Below, in pieces: positions 44,289 to 53,402 of a stretch of DNA of 64,000 nucleotides. Source of the DNA: Microlunatus panaciterrae (lineage in GTDB: Bacteria > Actinomycetota > Actinomycetes > Propionibacteriales > Propionibacteriaceae). The notes below the pieces were generated by a model. The model saw nothing but the letters and a program-made list of their open reading frames with translations, had not been told where the DNA came from and did no database searches. Location of the stretch: NCBI RefSeq assembly GCF_016907535.1, contig NZ_JAFBCF010000001.1, positions 2,852,001 to 2,916,000 of the forward strand. The letters are read 5' to 3'. Both the position numbers and the translations under genes were made by a program. The first letter of the stretch is position 1; each line of letters opens with the position of its first letter.

Positions 44289-45530
44289 GTGCAGTCCGCT
44301 CGCTCCGCCCGCCCCACCGGAACACGGAGATCCCGGACCCGGGGGATCATCGTCCTCGGCCTGCTCTCGACCTTCGGGCCGATCTCGCTCGACCTCTACC
44401 TGCCGGCCCTGCCGCAGCTCGCCGACGACCTGCAGGCGAGCGCCTCCAGCAGCCAGCTCTCGATCACCGCCTGCCTGCTCGGGCTCGCTGCTGGCCAGCT
44501 GGTGGCCGGTCCGCTGTCGGACCGGCTCGGGCGTCGCCGACCGCTGATCGTTGGGCTGCTGCTCTACCTGCTCACGTCGGCCGCCTGCGCCTTCGCGCCG
44601 ACGATCGGCGTACTGCTGGTCCTGCGGCTGCTGCAGGGACTCTCCGGCGCCGCCGGCCTGGTGATCTCCCGCGCCGTCGCCCGCGACCTCTACTCGGGCA
44701 GCGAGCTGGTGGTCTTCTTCTCCCGGCTGATGCTGGTCTCCGGCCTGGCGCCGGTGCTGGCACCGGTCCTCGGCGGTCAGCTCACCCGCGTCATGGACTG
44801 GCGCGGCATCTTCCTGGTGCTGGCCGGATTCGGGGTGGTGCTGCTGCTGGCCGGAAGCTTCGGTCTGACCGAGACGCTGCCACCGGAGCGGCGCACCACC
44901 GCAGCCGGGCTGTCGGCCACCCTGCGCGGCTTCCGGCCGATGCTCAGGGACAGGTTCTTCGTCGGAGCGGCCCTGTCGTCGGGCTTCGCCAGCGCCTCGA
45001 TGTTTGCCTACATCGCCGGGGCCACGTTCGTGCTGCAACGCATCTACGGCTTGTCGGCGCAGGAGTTCTCCTTCGTCTTCGGAATGAACTCGATCGGCAT
45101 CATGGCGATGAGCCAGCTCGGCGGCCGGCTGGCGGCCCGGCGGTCTCCGGCCGCGGTGCTGGCCCTCGGCCTGGTCGCCAACCTGGCCGGCGCGCTGTCG
45201 CTGGCCGTGACCGTGCTGACCGGGCTGCCGCTGCCGTTCCTGATCTGTTCACTGCTGGTGATGGTCAGCGCTGTCGGGCTGATCTTCCCGACGGCGACCG
45301 CCCTGGCCCTGTCCGACTACCCGCAGGCGGCCGGTAGCGCGTCGTCGCTGCTCGGGCTGGGGCAGTACGTGGTGGGCGCGCTGGCAGCGCCGCTGGTCGG
45401 TGTGGCCGGTCAGCAGACCGCCGTACCGCTGGGGCTGGTCGCGCTGGCCGCCAGCCTGACGGCGAGCGCGGTGTTCGTGACGCTGGTGCTGCCGGTCGTC
45501 CGCAGCCGCCGGCGGGCCCGGACCGGCTGA
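44289..45530 (+). CDS. Bcr/CflA-type MFS drug-efflux transporter
   Basis: 413 aa, 12 TMs. FGPISLDLYLPALPQLADDL in TM1 and SDRLGRRRPLIVGLLLY after TM2 are the Bcr/CflA signatures; RLLQGLSGAAGLVISRAVARDL is motif B. It exports small drugs or metabolites by proton antiport. GTG starts 2 bp behind the sirtuin stop, so it is part of the lpdA-sirtuin operon, though no functional tie is evident. Confidence 0.9.
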   Translation: MQSARSARPTGTRRSRTRGIIVLGLLSTFGPISLDLYLPALPQLADDLQASASSSQLSITACLLGLAAGQLVAGPLSDRLGRRRPLIVGLLLYLLTSAACAFAPTIGVLLVLRLLQGLSGAAGLVISRAVARDLYSGSELVVFFSRLMLVSGLAPVLAPVLGGQLTRVMDWRGIFLVLAGFGVVLLLAGSFGLTETLPPERRTTAAGLSATLRGFRPMLRDRFFVGAALSSGFASASMFAYIAGATFVLQRIYGLSAQEFSFVFGMNSIGIMAMSQLGGRLAARRSPAAVLALGLVANLAGALSLAVTVLTGLPLPFLICSLLVMVSAVGLIFPTATALALSDYPQAAGSASSLLGLGQYVVGALAAPLVGVAGQQTAVPLGLVALAASLTASAVFVTLVLPVVRSRRRARTG

Positions 45531-45576
45531 TCGGCCGCGCACCCGCACCGTCGGACCTGGACGCTGCGCACCGGCG

Positions 45577-46371
45577 TCAGTCGAACACGTCGCCGAGCAT
45601 GTCCCCGAAGCCGCTGCCGATGTCGCCGATTCCGTCGCCGATCCCGCTGCCGATGTCCCCGAGGCCCTCGCCGACGCCGCCGAACACGTTGCCCATGCCG
45701 CCGAACAGGAAGCTGCCGATCAGCACGCCGGAGAGCAGGTCACTGCCGCGCCAGTGGCTGTAGTAGCCCTGCGCCCACGGGGCGTAGGCCTGCCCGCCCT
45801 CCCAGTAGGGCACCCGCTGCGCGCCGACCTGGACCGTACGGATGTAGGGATCGGCACCGGCGAGCACCCGTTCGGCGTCGGCCGGACAGGCCGGGACGCC
45901 GCGCGGTACGCCACCGGCCGGCGCCCACTCGACGTCCTGCGACGACGGCCCGTGGGCCGGGTTGAAGAAGCACGGCGGTCGTTTCGCCGGCAGCGGGCCG
46001 CCGGCCACCCGCGCCTTGACACACGCGATGGCGTAGCGGCCGTCCTCAAGGATCTCGGTGACATGCTTGATCTCGTCGGGCCGTTGGACCGCATCCAGCG
46101 ACAGCTTCGCGTCGTCATAGGCGTCCAGCGCGCGCTGGTAGTCCTGCTGCATCGGCTCGTTCAGCCTGTGCCCGGCGACATCGGTGTCCAGCCGCTGCAG
46201 CTCCTCACCGAACTTGGTCACGTCCTCATCGGCGGCCCGTTTCGACACCGTCAGCTGATTCTCCAGCTCGGCCTGTTCCGCGCGGGCCCGTTGCCGGGCC
46301 GTGTGGCGGCTGACGAGCAGCACGCCGCCGCCGAGCACACCGAGAACGAGGAGGAGAACCAGCAGATCCAT
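45577..46371 (-). CDS. Membrane-anchored protein of unknown function with Gly/Asp-rich tail
   Basis: 264 aa, not recognised. One N-terminal TM (LLVLLLVLGVLGGGVLLVS, ~3-21), a charged region with coiled-coil character (~25-70), a middle part with two Cys (CVKARVAGG; PPCFFNPAHGPSSQDVEW) that resembles a small folded domain, then aromatic-rich sequence and a hydrophobic patch. It ends in repeats of the type GDIGSGIGDGIGD. N-terminal anchor suggests the body faces the cytosol or the outside depending on topology, which I cannot settle. Single gene between convergent and codirectional neighbours. Confidence 0.7.
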   Translation of the reverse strand: MDLLVLLLVLGVLGGGVLLVSRHTARQRARAEQAELENQLTVSKRAADEDVTKFGEELQRLDTDVAGHRLNEPMQQDYQRALDAYDDAKLSLDAVQRPDEIKHVTEILEDGRYAIACVKARVAGGPLPAKRPPCFFNPAHGPSSQDVEWAPAGGVPRGVPACPADAERVLAGADPYIRTVQVGAQRVPYWEGGQAYAPWAQGYYSHWRGSDLLSGVLIGSFLFGGMGNVFGGVGEGLGDIGSGIGDGIGDIGSGFGDMLGDVFD

Positions 46372-46450
46372 GGCTTCAGTCTGCCTCGGCGGGGCCGGCG
46401 AATCGAACCTCTGCCGGAGTTCTTAACCCTTTTTAGGGCGCCCGCTCGTG

Positions 46451-48211
46451 CTAGTCGTCGAGGATCTCGCAGAGCACGAAACCGCTGGTGACAGTGGCGC
46501 CGACCTCGGCGATCAGCCCGCGGACGGTGCCGGGGCGGTGCGCCGCCAGCGGTTGCTCCATCTTCATCGCCTCCAGCACCACGATCAGATCGCCGGCTGA
46601 CACCACGTCACCGTCGGCGACCGCGACCTTGACGATGGTGCCCTGCATGGGTGAGGTGAGGGCGTCACCCGAGGCGGGCTTGGCGCTGGCGCGGGAGGTC
46701 TTGCGGGCCGGCTTGCGAGCCCCCGGACCGCCGGCGCCGATGGCCGCAAGCTCGGCGGGCATGGTGACCTCCAGCCGCTTGCCGTTGACCTCGACGACCA
46801 TCCGCGACCGCTCGGCCGGCTCCGCCGCCGCCGCCGGCTGCTGGTCGTACGGGGCGATCACGGTGCTGAACTCGGTCTCGATCCAGCGGGTGTGCACGCC
46901 GAAGTGTCCGTCGGGGGCGGTGAACGCGGGGTCGTCGAGGACTGCGCGGTGGAACGGCAGCACGGTCGGCATGCCCTCCACGACCATCTCGGCCAGGGCG
47001 CGCCGGGCCCGGGCCAGGGCCTGGTTCCGGTCGGCGCCGGTGATGACCACCTTGGCCACCAGTGAGTCGAAGCTTCCGGGCACCGTCATCCCGGTGAGGT
47101 AGCCCTCGTCGACCCGGACGCCGGGGCCCGAAGGCGGCCGCCAGGCGGTCAGGGTACCCGGAGCGGGCATGAAGCCGCTGCCGGCGTCCTCGGCGTTGAT
47201 CCGGAACTCGATCGAGTGACCGGTGACGGCGGGGTCGCCATAGCCGAGCGCCTCGCCGTCGGCGATCCGGAACATCTCGCGGACCAGGTCGAGCCTGGTC
47301 ACCTCTTCCGACACCGGATGCTCGACCTGGAGCCGGGTGTTCACCTCCAGGAAGGAGATCGTGCCGTCCAGCCCGACCAGGAACTCGCAGGTGCCGGCGC
47401 CGACGTAGCCGGCCTCGGCGAGGATCGCCTTGGACGCGTCGTACAGGGCCCGCTGCTGATCGGCGGACAGGAACGGGGCCGGCGCCTCCTCGACCAGCTT
47501 CTGGTGCCGGCGCTGCAGCGAGCAGTCGCGAGTGGAGACCACGACGACCCTGCCGTGGCTGTCGGCCAGGCACTGGGTCTCGACATGCCGCGGCCTGTCC
47601 AGGTAGCGCTCGACGAAGCACTCGCCCCGGCCGAAGGCGGTGACGGCCTCACGGGTCGCGGACTCGAACAGCTCAGGGATCTCGCTCAGCTCGCGGGCGA
47701 CCTTGAGGCCGCGTCCGCCGCCGCCGAAGGCCGCCTTGATGGCGATCGGCAGCCCGTACTGCTCGGCGAAGGCGACCACCTCGTCAGCGTCGGCGACCGG
47801 GTCAGCGGTGCCGGGGACCAGCGGCGCCCCCACCTTCTGCGCGATGTGCCGGGCCTGCACCTTGTCGCCGAGGGAACGGATCGCCGACGGCGGCGGACCG
47901 ATCCAGGTCAGACCGGCGTCGAGCACGGCCTGGGCGAAGTCGGCGTTCTCGGCCAGGAAGCCATAGCCGGGGTGCACCGCGTCGGCGCCGCTGCGAGCGG
48001 CGATCTCCAGCAGCTTGGCCACGTCGAGGTAGGTCTCGGCTGGGGTCTGGCCGCCGAGGGCGTACGCCTCGTCAGCGAGCTGGGCGAAGAGGGAGTCAGC
48101 ATCCGGATCGGCGTAGACGGCCACGCTGCCCAGCCCCGCGTCGGCGGCCGCACGGATGATCCGCACCGCGATCTCGCCGCGGTTGGCGACAAGCACCTTG
48201 CTGATTCCCAC
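46451..48211 (-). CDS. Biotin carboxylase-BCCP fusion (acyl-CoA carboxylase alpha subunit)
   Basis: 586 aa. Biotin carboxylase domain (1-~445): [17 protein letters not shown]-grasp [27 protein letters not shown] linker rich in Ala/Lys follows (~470-515), then the biotinyl domain with EAMKMEQP, biotinylated Lys550. It carboxylates its own biotin with bicarbonate and ATP and passes CO2 to a carboxyltransferase beta subunit such as that at 53403. The GTG at 48211 has AGGAGG 6 nt upstream. It lies 13 bp downstream of pxpC in the pxpABC operon. Confidence 0.94.
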   Translation of the reverse strand: MGISKVLVANRGEIAVRIIRAAADAGLGSVAVYADPDADSLFAQLADEAYALGGQTPAETYLDVAKLLEIAARSGADAVHPGYGFLAENADFAQAVLDAGLTWIGPPPSAIRSLGDKVQARHIAQKVGAPLVPGTADPVADADEVVAFAEQYGLPIAIKAAFGGGGRGLKVARELSEIPELFESATREAVTAFGRGECFVERYLDRPRHVETQCLADSHGRVVVVSTRDCSLQRRHQKLVEEAPAPFLSADQQRALYDASKAILAEAGYVGAGTCEFLVGLDGTISFLEVNTRLQVEHPVSEEVTRLDLVREMFRIADGEALGYGDPAVTGHSIEFRINAEDAGSGFMPAPGTLTAWRPPSGPGVRVDEGYLTGMTVPGSFDSLVAKVVITGADRNQALARARRALAEMVVEGMPTVLPFHRAVLDDPAFTAPDGHFGVHTRWIETEFSTVIAPYDQQPAAAAEPAERSRMVVEVNGKRLEVTMPAELAAIGAGGPGARKPARKTSRASAKPASGDALTSPMQGTIVKVAVADGDVVSAGDLIVVLEAMKMEQPLAAHRPGTVRGLIAEVGATVTSGFVLCEILDD

Positions 48212-48224
48212 CGGTCCTCCTAGG

Positions 48225-49154
48225 TCAGGGTGTGTGCGTCTCGGAGTCTAGGGGTAGCCGGCCCCGATTGGGCAGCGCCCACCCCGGGCCGGCCGGGGAG
48301 GGACGAGCGCCGCGTCCCGGGTGCAGTCGAACCGTGTCACCCGGGCGGAGCTGAGCCGCCCGGTCACAGGAACGCTCGTCCAGAACGGCGATCACCGGGT
48401 AGCCGCCGGTGACCGGGTGGTCGGCCATGAAGATGAGTGGCTGACCTGACGGCGGCACCTGGACGGCACCTCGGAGGAGTCCCTCGGACGGCAGCTCCTG
48501 TCGCCTGACCCGCTTCAGTGGTGGGCCCTGCAGCCGGACCGCGACCCGGTTGCTGTCGCCGGTCACCGTCCACGCCACCGCACTCCAGGTCTCCACCGAC
48601 GACGGCTCGAACCAGTCCATCCGCGGCCCTGGTGTCCAGTGCAGCCGATCGGTCGCAGCCCTCGACGGGGCGAAGTCCGTCGGCGGTAGCTGGCCGGTCG
48701 GAGCCAGGATCCGTAGCTGCTGCCCGTCGACCATCGGCGGTGGCCCCAGCCCGGACAGCACGTCGGCGCTCCGGCTGCCGAGCGTCGTCGGCGCCTCGAT
48801 GCCGCCCCGCACGGCCAGGTAGTTGCGCAGCCCGACCGCAGGTGGGCTGACGGTCAACCGGTCGCCGCTGACCAGCCGGATGCCGGTGTGCGATGACGTC
48901 GGGGTGCCGTTCACCACCACCTCCGTCCGGGCCCCCGTCACGGCGACCCAGTGCAGGTCGGTGGCACGAATGGTCAGGCCGCCCAGGGTGGTCTCCAGCA
49001 CGGCAGCGTCCTCGGAGTTGCCGACCAGCCGGTTGGCCAGCCGCAGGCCGAACCGGTCCGCCGCACCGGAGGGTGACACCCCCAGATGGGCCAGCCCCGG
49101 TCTGCCGAGGTCCTCGACCAGGGTGAGTGGGCCGGCCCGCTCGACGACGATCAT
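48225..49154 (-). CDS. pxpC: 5-oxoprolinase subunit C (PxpC; KipA/biotin-dependent-carboxyltransferase family)
   Basis: 309 aa. [32 protein letters not shown] and the [21 protein letters not shown] segment are standard PxpC/KipA motifs, as is [15 protein letters not shown]. With PxpA and PxpB it forms the ATP-dependent enzyme that opens 5-oxoproline (pyroglutamate) to glutamate. ATG overlaps the pxpB stop (ATGA). Confidence 0.9.
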   Translation of the reverse strand: MIVVERAGPLTLVEDLGRPGLAHLGVSPSGAADRFGLRLANRLVGNSEDAAVLETTLGGLTIRATDLHWVAVTGARTEVVVNGTPTSSHTGIRLVSGDRLTVSPPAVGLRNYLAVRGGIEAPTTLGSRSADVLSGLGPPPMVDGQQLRILAPTGQLPPTDFAPSRAATDRLHWTPGPRMDWFEPSSVETWSAVAWTVTGDSNRVAVRLQGPPLKRVRRQELPSEGLLRGAVQVPPSGQPLIFMADHPVTGGYPVIAVLDERSCDRAAQLRPGDTVRLHPGRGARPSPAGPGWALPNRGRLPLDSETHTP

Positions 49155-49798
49155 GGTGCCCCTGCCCGGTCGCTGAACCGGACCCGGGTGCCCGGCTGCA
49201 GCAGCGCCGCCGGGCTCCGGTCCAGATCCCACAGCGCCAGATCGGTCCGGCCGATCAGCTGCCAGCCGCCGGGCCCCTCCCGCGGGTAGACCCCGGACCA
49301 GTGGTCGGCCAACCCGACGGCGCCGGGCGGCACCCTGGTGCGCGGGGTGGTTCGGCGAGGCACCCGCAGTCGGTCGTGCTCACCGACCAGATAGGCGAAA
49401 CCGGGCGCGAACCCGCAGAAAGCGACGGTCCAGAGCTGGCCGGTGTGGGCAGCGACCACCGCCGCTGGCGTCATCCTCGACAGCCGAGCCACCTCCGCCA
49501 GGTCCTCCCCGTCATAGCTGGTCTCGATCACCACCACCTCGGTCGGGTCCGCAGCCGGGGCCGCCGCCGGCGCCTCCAGCAGCAGCGACTGCGACGCCGG
49601 CGTCAGCGGGCCGCTCAGCCGCAGCAGCAGCGAGCGGGCACCCGGCACGATCTCGACGATCTCCGGGCAGCGCCGACTGCGGAGGGTGGCGTGCAGACCC
49701 AGGGCGTCGGCCAGGTCGGCGCACTCCACCAGGGCGGCGCTGTCGCCGTAGGGGAGGAGCCGTCGCCGGTGGCCCGGTGCTCGATCAGGTTGTGCCAT
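49151..49798 (-). CDS. pxpB: 5-oxoprolinase subunit B (PxpB; KipI family)
   Basis: 215 aa. LLPYGDSAALVEC at the N-terminus and the conserved core VAFCGFAPGFAYLVG, VPRRTTPRTRVPPGAVGLAD, SGVYPREGPGGWQLIGRT. Partner of PxpC in the phosphorylation step. Starts 3 bp after pxpA. Confidence 0.9.
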   Translation of the reverse strand: MAQPDRAPGHRRRLLPYGDSAALVECADLADALGLHATLRSRRCPEIVEIVPGARSLLLRLSGPLTPASQSLLLEAPAAAPAADPTEVVVIETSYDGEDLAEVARLSRMTPAAVVAAHTGQLWTVAFCGFAPGFAYLVGEHDRLRVPRRTTPRTRVPPGAVGLADHWSGVYPREGPGGWQLIGRTDLALWDLDRSPAALLQPGTRVRFSDRAGAP

Positions 49799-49801
49799 CG
49801 G

Positions 49802-50527
49802 TCAGTCCGAGGTGAACGGTCGGATCTCGATCCCGGCCGCGACCAGACACTCACGTACGGCGGCAGCCATCGCCACCGACCCGACGGTGTCGCCGTGGAT
49901 GCAGAACGAGTCCGCCCGTTGCTCCTTGGCCGCCTGCAGGGCCCGCTGGGACGCCTCGTCCGGGTCGCTGATCAGCGCGTCCGGCTGCCGGCGGTCTACC
50001 AGCCGGCCGTCCGCGGTGTAGTTGCGGTCGACGAAGTACTCGGTGATGGTGGAGATCTGGTGATCCTCGGCGATCCGCAGCAGAGCCGACCCGGGCAGTC
50101 CCACTATGGGAAGGTCACGGCCGAACGCCTCGACGGCCGTGACCACGGCGTACGCCTGCTCCTCATGGTCGACGACGGTGTTGTAGAGGGCGCCGTGCGG
50201 CTTGAGATAGCTGACCTGGCCGCCGACGCTGCGGGCCAGCGCGTCCAGCGCGCCGATCTGGTACAGGATGTCGGCGCTGAGGTCGGAGAGCGAGATGTCG
50301 ATGAACCGACGACCGAACCCGACCAGGTCGTGGTAGCCGACCTGGGCGCCGATCCGCACCCCCCGGCGGACCGCCTCTCGGCAGGTGACCCGGATCGTCG
50401 CCGGGTCGCCGGCGTGGAAGCCGCAGGCCACGTTGGCGCTGGTGATCAGGTCGAGCATCGCCTCGTCGTCGCCCAGCGTCCAGCGGCCGAACGACTCGCC
50501 CAGGTCGGCGTTCAGGTCGATGGCCAC
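49802..50527 (-). CDS. pxpA: 5-oxoprolinase subunit A (PxpA; LamB/YcsF family)
   Basis: 241 aa. IDLNADLGESFGRW, SANVACGFHAGDP, GAQVGYHDLVGFGRR, VSYLKPHGALYN and FCIHGDTVGS are the family motifs; the TIM-barrel-like subunit hydrolyses the phosphorylated oxoproline. The GTG at 50527 is chosen over GTG 50533 because TAGGCT lies 6 nt upstream, giving a leaderless start. Confidence 0.92.
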   Translation of the reverse strand: MAIDLNADLGESFGRWTLGDDEAMLDLITSANVACGFHAGDPATIRVTCREAVRRGVRIGAQVGYHDLVGFGRRFIDISLSDLSADILYQIGALDALARSVGGQVSYLKPHGALYNTVVDHEEQAYAVVTAVEAFGRDLPIVGLPGSALLRIAEDHQISTITEYFVDRNYTADGRLVDRRQPDALISDPDEASQRALQAAKEQRADSFCIHGDTVGSVAMAAAVRECLVAAGIEIRPFTSD

Positions 50528-50533
50528 GGCCAC

Positions 50534-50539
50534 AGCCTA
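50534..50539 (-). promoter_or_regulatory. -10 element TAGGCT, leaderless pxpABC operon
   Basis: TAGGCT, 6 nt, GTG (minus strand). Confidence 0.55.
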
Positions 50540-50574
50540 GGCGCGGCTGGTCAGCCTTGACGCGGGTGGTGGGG

Positions 50575-50618
50575 AAAAGGTGCGGGGCCGCTGAAAGTAT
50601 GAGTCTCAGCGGCCCCGC
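50575..50618 (-). terminator. Strong minus-strand terminator upstream of pxpA
   Basis: 13-bp perfect stem (50582-50594 with 50606-50618) followed on the minus strand by ACCUUUUCC. No minus-strand protein gene ends here, so it must close an untranslated transcript coming from 50619-50990. Confidence 0.8.
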
Positions 50619-50990
50619 GGTCGATCGGAGTGGCGTGACGTCTCCGATCTCACGGGCGGGCCAGAGGATCAACCAGCCTCGTCACCGGCTGGCTCGGCGA
50701 GTCTCCTCGCCGGCTGAAACCTGATTTCCGTCCGATCCCGCCTCTCCTTGCGGAGGGGCGTGAGACAGTTCTACCGCCGTGACGACCAGGCCGCAAGGCC
50801 TTGCAGCAAAGAAGATCCGCCCAGCTTGGACGTCCACACCCTCCTCCACAGCTGGGTCTCGTTCACCCACCGTTCGGGCACACTTTTCCACCGTTACGAC
50901 GCTCGTCCTGTGGACGCAGGAACAAGCCAGCTCGGAGCGGATCGATGCCGCGGAGCCTCTGCAAGGGTGGCTCGGTGTCCCCAGGCTGAC
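50619..50990 (-). ncRNA. Candidate small RNA on the minus strand between pxpA and the DinB-like gene
   Basis: This 372-bp stretch has no convincing protein gene, is rich in local hairpins (for example GCCGGCGAGGAGACTCGCCG on the minus strand near 50700) and ends in the terminator at 50575-50618. pxpA has its own promoter below it and the DinB-like gene its own above it, so the terminator is best explained by a separate RNA. A 31-codon frame starting GTG near 50862 (MNETQLWRRVWTSKLG...) is the only peptide possibility. I do not recognise an RNA family (not RNase P, tmRNA or a known riboswitch). Confidence 0.4.
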
Positions 50991-50996
50991 TAGCCT
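50991..50996 (+). promoter_or_regulatory. -10 element TAGCCT, leaderless DinB-like gene
   Basis: TAGCCT, 6 nt, GTG 51003. The hexamer is the right half of a CCAGGCT-N4-AGCCTGG dyad (50981-50998) that could be an operator. Confidence 0.55.
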
Positions 50997-51002
50997 GGGA
51001 AC

Positions 51003-51581
51003 GTGCAACCCACAGCGGATAGCCCTGTCCCCGACCATCCGGTTCCGGACAGGAAGGACTGGACCTGGACTCTGAGCGAGCGGTGTCCCGAGTGCGGCCT
51101 GTCCGCAGGCGAGGTCCCGGTGGACGAGCTCGCCGACCGGGCCGAGGCCGCCGCCGTCGAGTGGGTGCAGATCCTGACCTCGAGCCCGGCGGTGACGTTC
51201 CGTCCCAGCCCGATCGTCTGGTCGGCACTGGAGTACGGGGCGCACGTACGCGACGCGTTCCGGCTGTTCGATGCCCGGCTGGCTCTGATGCTGGTCGAGG
51301 ACGATCCGGTCTTCGACAACTGGGACCAGGACGAGACGGCCATCGCCGAGGGCTACGCCGAGGCCGACCCGGACCAGGTGGCCGAGGAGCTGTCGTCGGC
51401 TGCCGCCAGCTTCGTCGCCCGGGTCCGGGCTCTGGAGCCGTCCCAGCTCGACCGGCCGGGGCGACGCTCCGACGGCGCCGAGTTCACCGTGACCACCTTC
51501 ATCCAGTACCTGCTGCACGATGTCCTCCACCACCTTTGGGATGTCACCGGGCAGCAGGCTGAGGCCCTCTCTGTGCCCTGA
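51003..51581 (+). CDS. DinB-fold protein (possible mycothiol-dependent enzyme)
   Basis: 192 aa four-helix DinB/YfiT fold. The three-His metal site is visible: LEYGAHVRDAF (one His) and LLHDVLHHLWDV (two). The start has a CPEC pair, perhaps structural. In actinobacteria this fold serves mycothiol S-transferases and maleylpyruvate isomerase; specific activity unknown. It is convergent with the MerR gene. Confidence 0.82.
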   Translation: MQPTADSPVPDHPVPDRKDWTWTLSERCPECGLSAGEVPVDELADRAEAAAVEWVQILTSSPAVTFRPSPIVWSALEYGAHVRDAFRLFDARLALMLVEDDPVFDNWDQDETAIAEGYAEADPDQVAEELSSAAASFVARVRALEPSQLDRPGRRSDGAEFTVTTFIQYLLHDVLHHLWDVTGQQAEALSVP

Positions 51582-51624
51582 CCTGTGGTCCGGGCGCCCC
51601 GGTCGCCCGACCGGGTGAGGCCGC

Positions 51625-52029
51625 TCAGCGTTGACGTCTCGGGTCGGGAAGGCTTTCCAGGTCCTGCCGGCAGCGCAGCTCCAGCTCGTCCAGCTCGGCC
51701 AGCGCCTCCTCGAGGTCCTGGCGCTTCTGCTCCAGGGCCGCCTTGCGCTGACGGATGTCGCTGATCAGGAACTCCAGCTGCCCGCGCTCCCCGGGCGAGC
51801 TGTCGTACATGTCCACGATGGTGGCGATCTCGTCCAGGCTGAAGCCCAGCCGCTTGCCGCGCAGGATGAGCTGGAGTCGGACCCGGTCACGCGGATGGAA
51901 CACCCTGGCCGTACCGACCCGTTCGGGGCTGATGAGCCCCTTGTCCTCGTAGAAGCGAATGGTCCGCAGGGTGGTGTCGAACTCGGCAGCGAGCTCACCG
52001 ATCGACCAGGTGCGCGTGCTCTGCTGCAT
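51625..52029 (-). CDS. MerR-family regulator (LiuR-like)
   Basis: 134 aa. WSIGELAAEFDTTLRTIRFYEDKGLISPER is the MerR HTH, followed by the wing RDRVRLQLILRGKRLGFSLDEIATIVDMYD and a coiled coil. No Cys cluster for metals. It matches the LiuR/PsrA-like MerR type that controls branched-chain acyl-CoA catabolism, in keeping with the divergent acyl-CoA dehydrogenase. Its likely operator is at 52093-52108. Confidence 0.88.
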   Translation of the reverse strand: MQQSTRTWSIGELAAEFDTTLRTIRFYEDKGLISPERVGTARVFHPRDRVRLQLILRGKRLGFSLDEIATIVDMYDSSPGERGQLEFLISDIRQRKAALEQKRQDLEEALAELDELELRCRQDLESLPDPRRQR

Positions 52030-52092
52030 GGTCTCCGTCCGGGTGGGGCGCCGAGGCAGTCTGCGGGATTGCGTTCGACGCGATCGTACCTT

Positions 52093-52108
52093 ACGTTTAC
52101 GTCAACGT
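52093..52108. promoter_or_regulatory. Probable MerR/LiuR operator ACGTT-N6-AACGT
   Basis: Perfect 5-bp arms, ACGTT (52093-52097) and AACGT (52104-52108), inside TTACGTTTACGTCAACGTCA, between the divergent MerR and acyl-CoA dehydrogenase genes and 37 bp before the latter. Confidence 0.65.
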
Positions 52109-52144
52109 CAGTTGTACCCGTCAGGGCGATCAGGGGGCGCGGCC

Positions 52145-53323
52145 ATGTCCGACTCAGCACCGGGTTACGCGTTGTCCGACGAGCACAACGACTTCCGGGC
52201 CATGGTCGCCGACTTCGCCGCCGCCGAGATCGCCCCGTACGCCGAGCAGTGGGACCGCGAGCACACCTTCCCGCTGGACGCGGTCAAGAAGATGGGTGCG
52301 ATCGGTCTGTTCGGCCTGCACGCACCTGAGGAGTACGGCGGCGCCGGCGACTTCACCAGCCTGTGCGTGGCGATCGAGGAGATCGGCCGGGTGGACCAGT
52401 CCCTCGGGATCACCCTTGAGGCCGGGGTCGGACTGGGCATCAACCCGATCGCCAGCTTCGGGACCCCGGCGCAGAAGGAGGAGTGGCTGCCGAACCTGAT
52501 CGCCGGCAGGGCGCTGGCCGGCTTCGGGCTGACCGAGCCGGAGGCCGGCTCCGACGCCGGTGCCACCCGGACCAGGGCCGACCTGGTCGACGGTGAGTGG
52601 GTGGTCAACGGCGCCAAGCAGTTCATCACCAACTCGGGCACCGACATCACCTCGGTCGTCACAGTGACGGCCCGGACCGGCGTCCGCGAGGACGGCAAGC
52701 CGGAGATCTCGTCCCTGCTGCTGCCCACCGACAGCGAGGGACTCACTGTCGAGCCGCCGTACCGCAAGCTGGGCTGGCACGCGTCGGACACCCATCCGCT
52801 GACGTTCACCCACGTGCGGGTGCCCGAGGCGAACCTGCTGGGTGAGCGGGGCAAGGGGTTTGCGCAGTTCCTGGCCATCCTCGACGACGGGCGGGTGGCG
52901 ATCGCCGCGCTGGCCCTGGGCTGCATCCGCGCCTGCCGGGATCTGGCTGCGGCCTACGCGCTGGAGCGGACGACCTTCGGGGTCCCGATCGGGCGGAAGC
53001 AGGGAGTGGCGTTCCAGATCGCCGACCTGGACGTGATGGCGCACACCGCTGACCTGCTGGTCTACTCCGCTGCCGCGCTCAGGGACCGCGGTGGGAGCCC
53101 GGCGGAGTTCCGGCGGGCGGCGGCCATCGCCAAGCTGTACTGCACCGAGGCTGCGGTGACGGCCACCCGGACCGCCACCCAGGTCTTCGGCGGCTACGGG
53201 TTCATGGAGGAGTACCCGGTGGCGCGGTTCTATCGCGACGCCAAGGTGCTGGAGATCGGTGAGGGCACCTCGGAGGTGCAGCGGATGGTGATCGCCCGGG
53301 GCCTCGGCCTGCCGGTCGAGTGA
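52145..53323 (+). CDS. Acyl-CoA dehydrogenase (short/branched-chain type)
   Basis: 392 aa, standard length. FAD/substrate motifs FGLTEPEAGSDAGATRT and FITNSGTDI; catalytic base Glu in LEIGEGTSEVQRM, near the C-terminus as in short- and branched-chain enzymes. It makes the 2,3-double bond in acyl-CoA and passes electrons to ETF. With the MerR regulator and the carboxylase beta gene downstream it looks like part of a leucine/isovalerate or related branched-chain route. AGGGGG precedes the ATG. Confidence 0.92.
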   Translation: MSDSAPGYALSDEHNDFRAMVADFAAAEIAPYAEQWDREHTFPLDAVKKMGAIGLFGLHAPEEYGGAGDFTSLCVAIEEIGRVDQSLGITLEAGVGLGINPIASFGTPAQKEEWLPNLIAGRALAGFGLTEPEAGSDAGATRTRADLVDGEWVVNGAKQFITNSGTDITSVVTVTARTGVREDGKPEISSLLLPTDSEGLTVEPPYRKLGWHASDTHPLTFTHVRVPEANLLGERGKGFAQFLAILDDGRVAIAALALGCIRACRDLAAAYALERTTFGVPIGRKQGVAFQIADLDVMAHTADLLVYSAAALRDRGGSPAEFRRAAAIAKLYCTEAAVTATRTATQVFGGYGFMEEYPVARFYRDAKVLEIGEGTSEVQRMVIARGLGLPVE

Positions 53324-53402
53324 GCGCAGGCGCACGGCCCGGGGCGGCAGCAATCGGGCAGGATGGGGGCAGGGTGAACCGAGGCGAGGCGAGGAGGGAA
53401 CC

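Noticed and set aside
48225-49798. Kinase-inhibitor (KipI/KipA) or urea-amidolyase role
   Set aside because: Presence of pxpA in the same operon points to the 5-oxoprolinase complex; no sensor kinase or urea carboxylase is present.
50619-50990. RNase P RNA, tmRNA or a riboswitch
   Set aside because: The universal RNase P core (GAGGAAAGTCC), a tRNA-like 3' end and known riboswitch boxes were not found on either strand.
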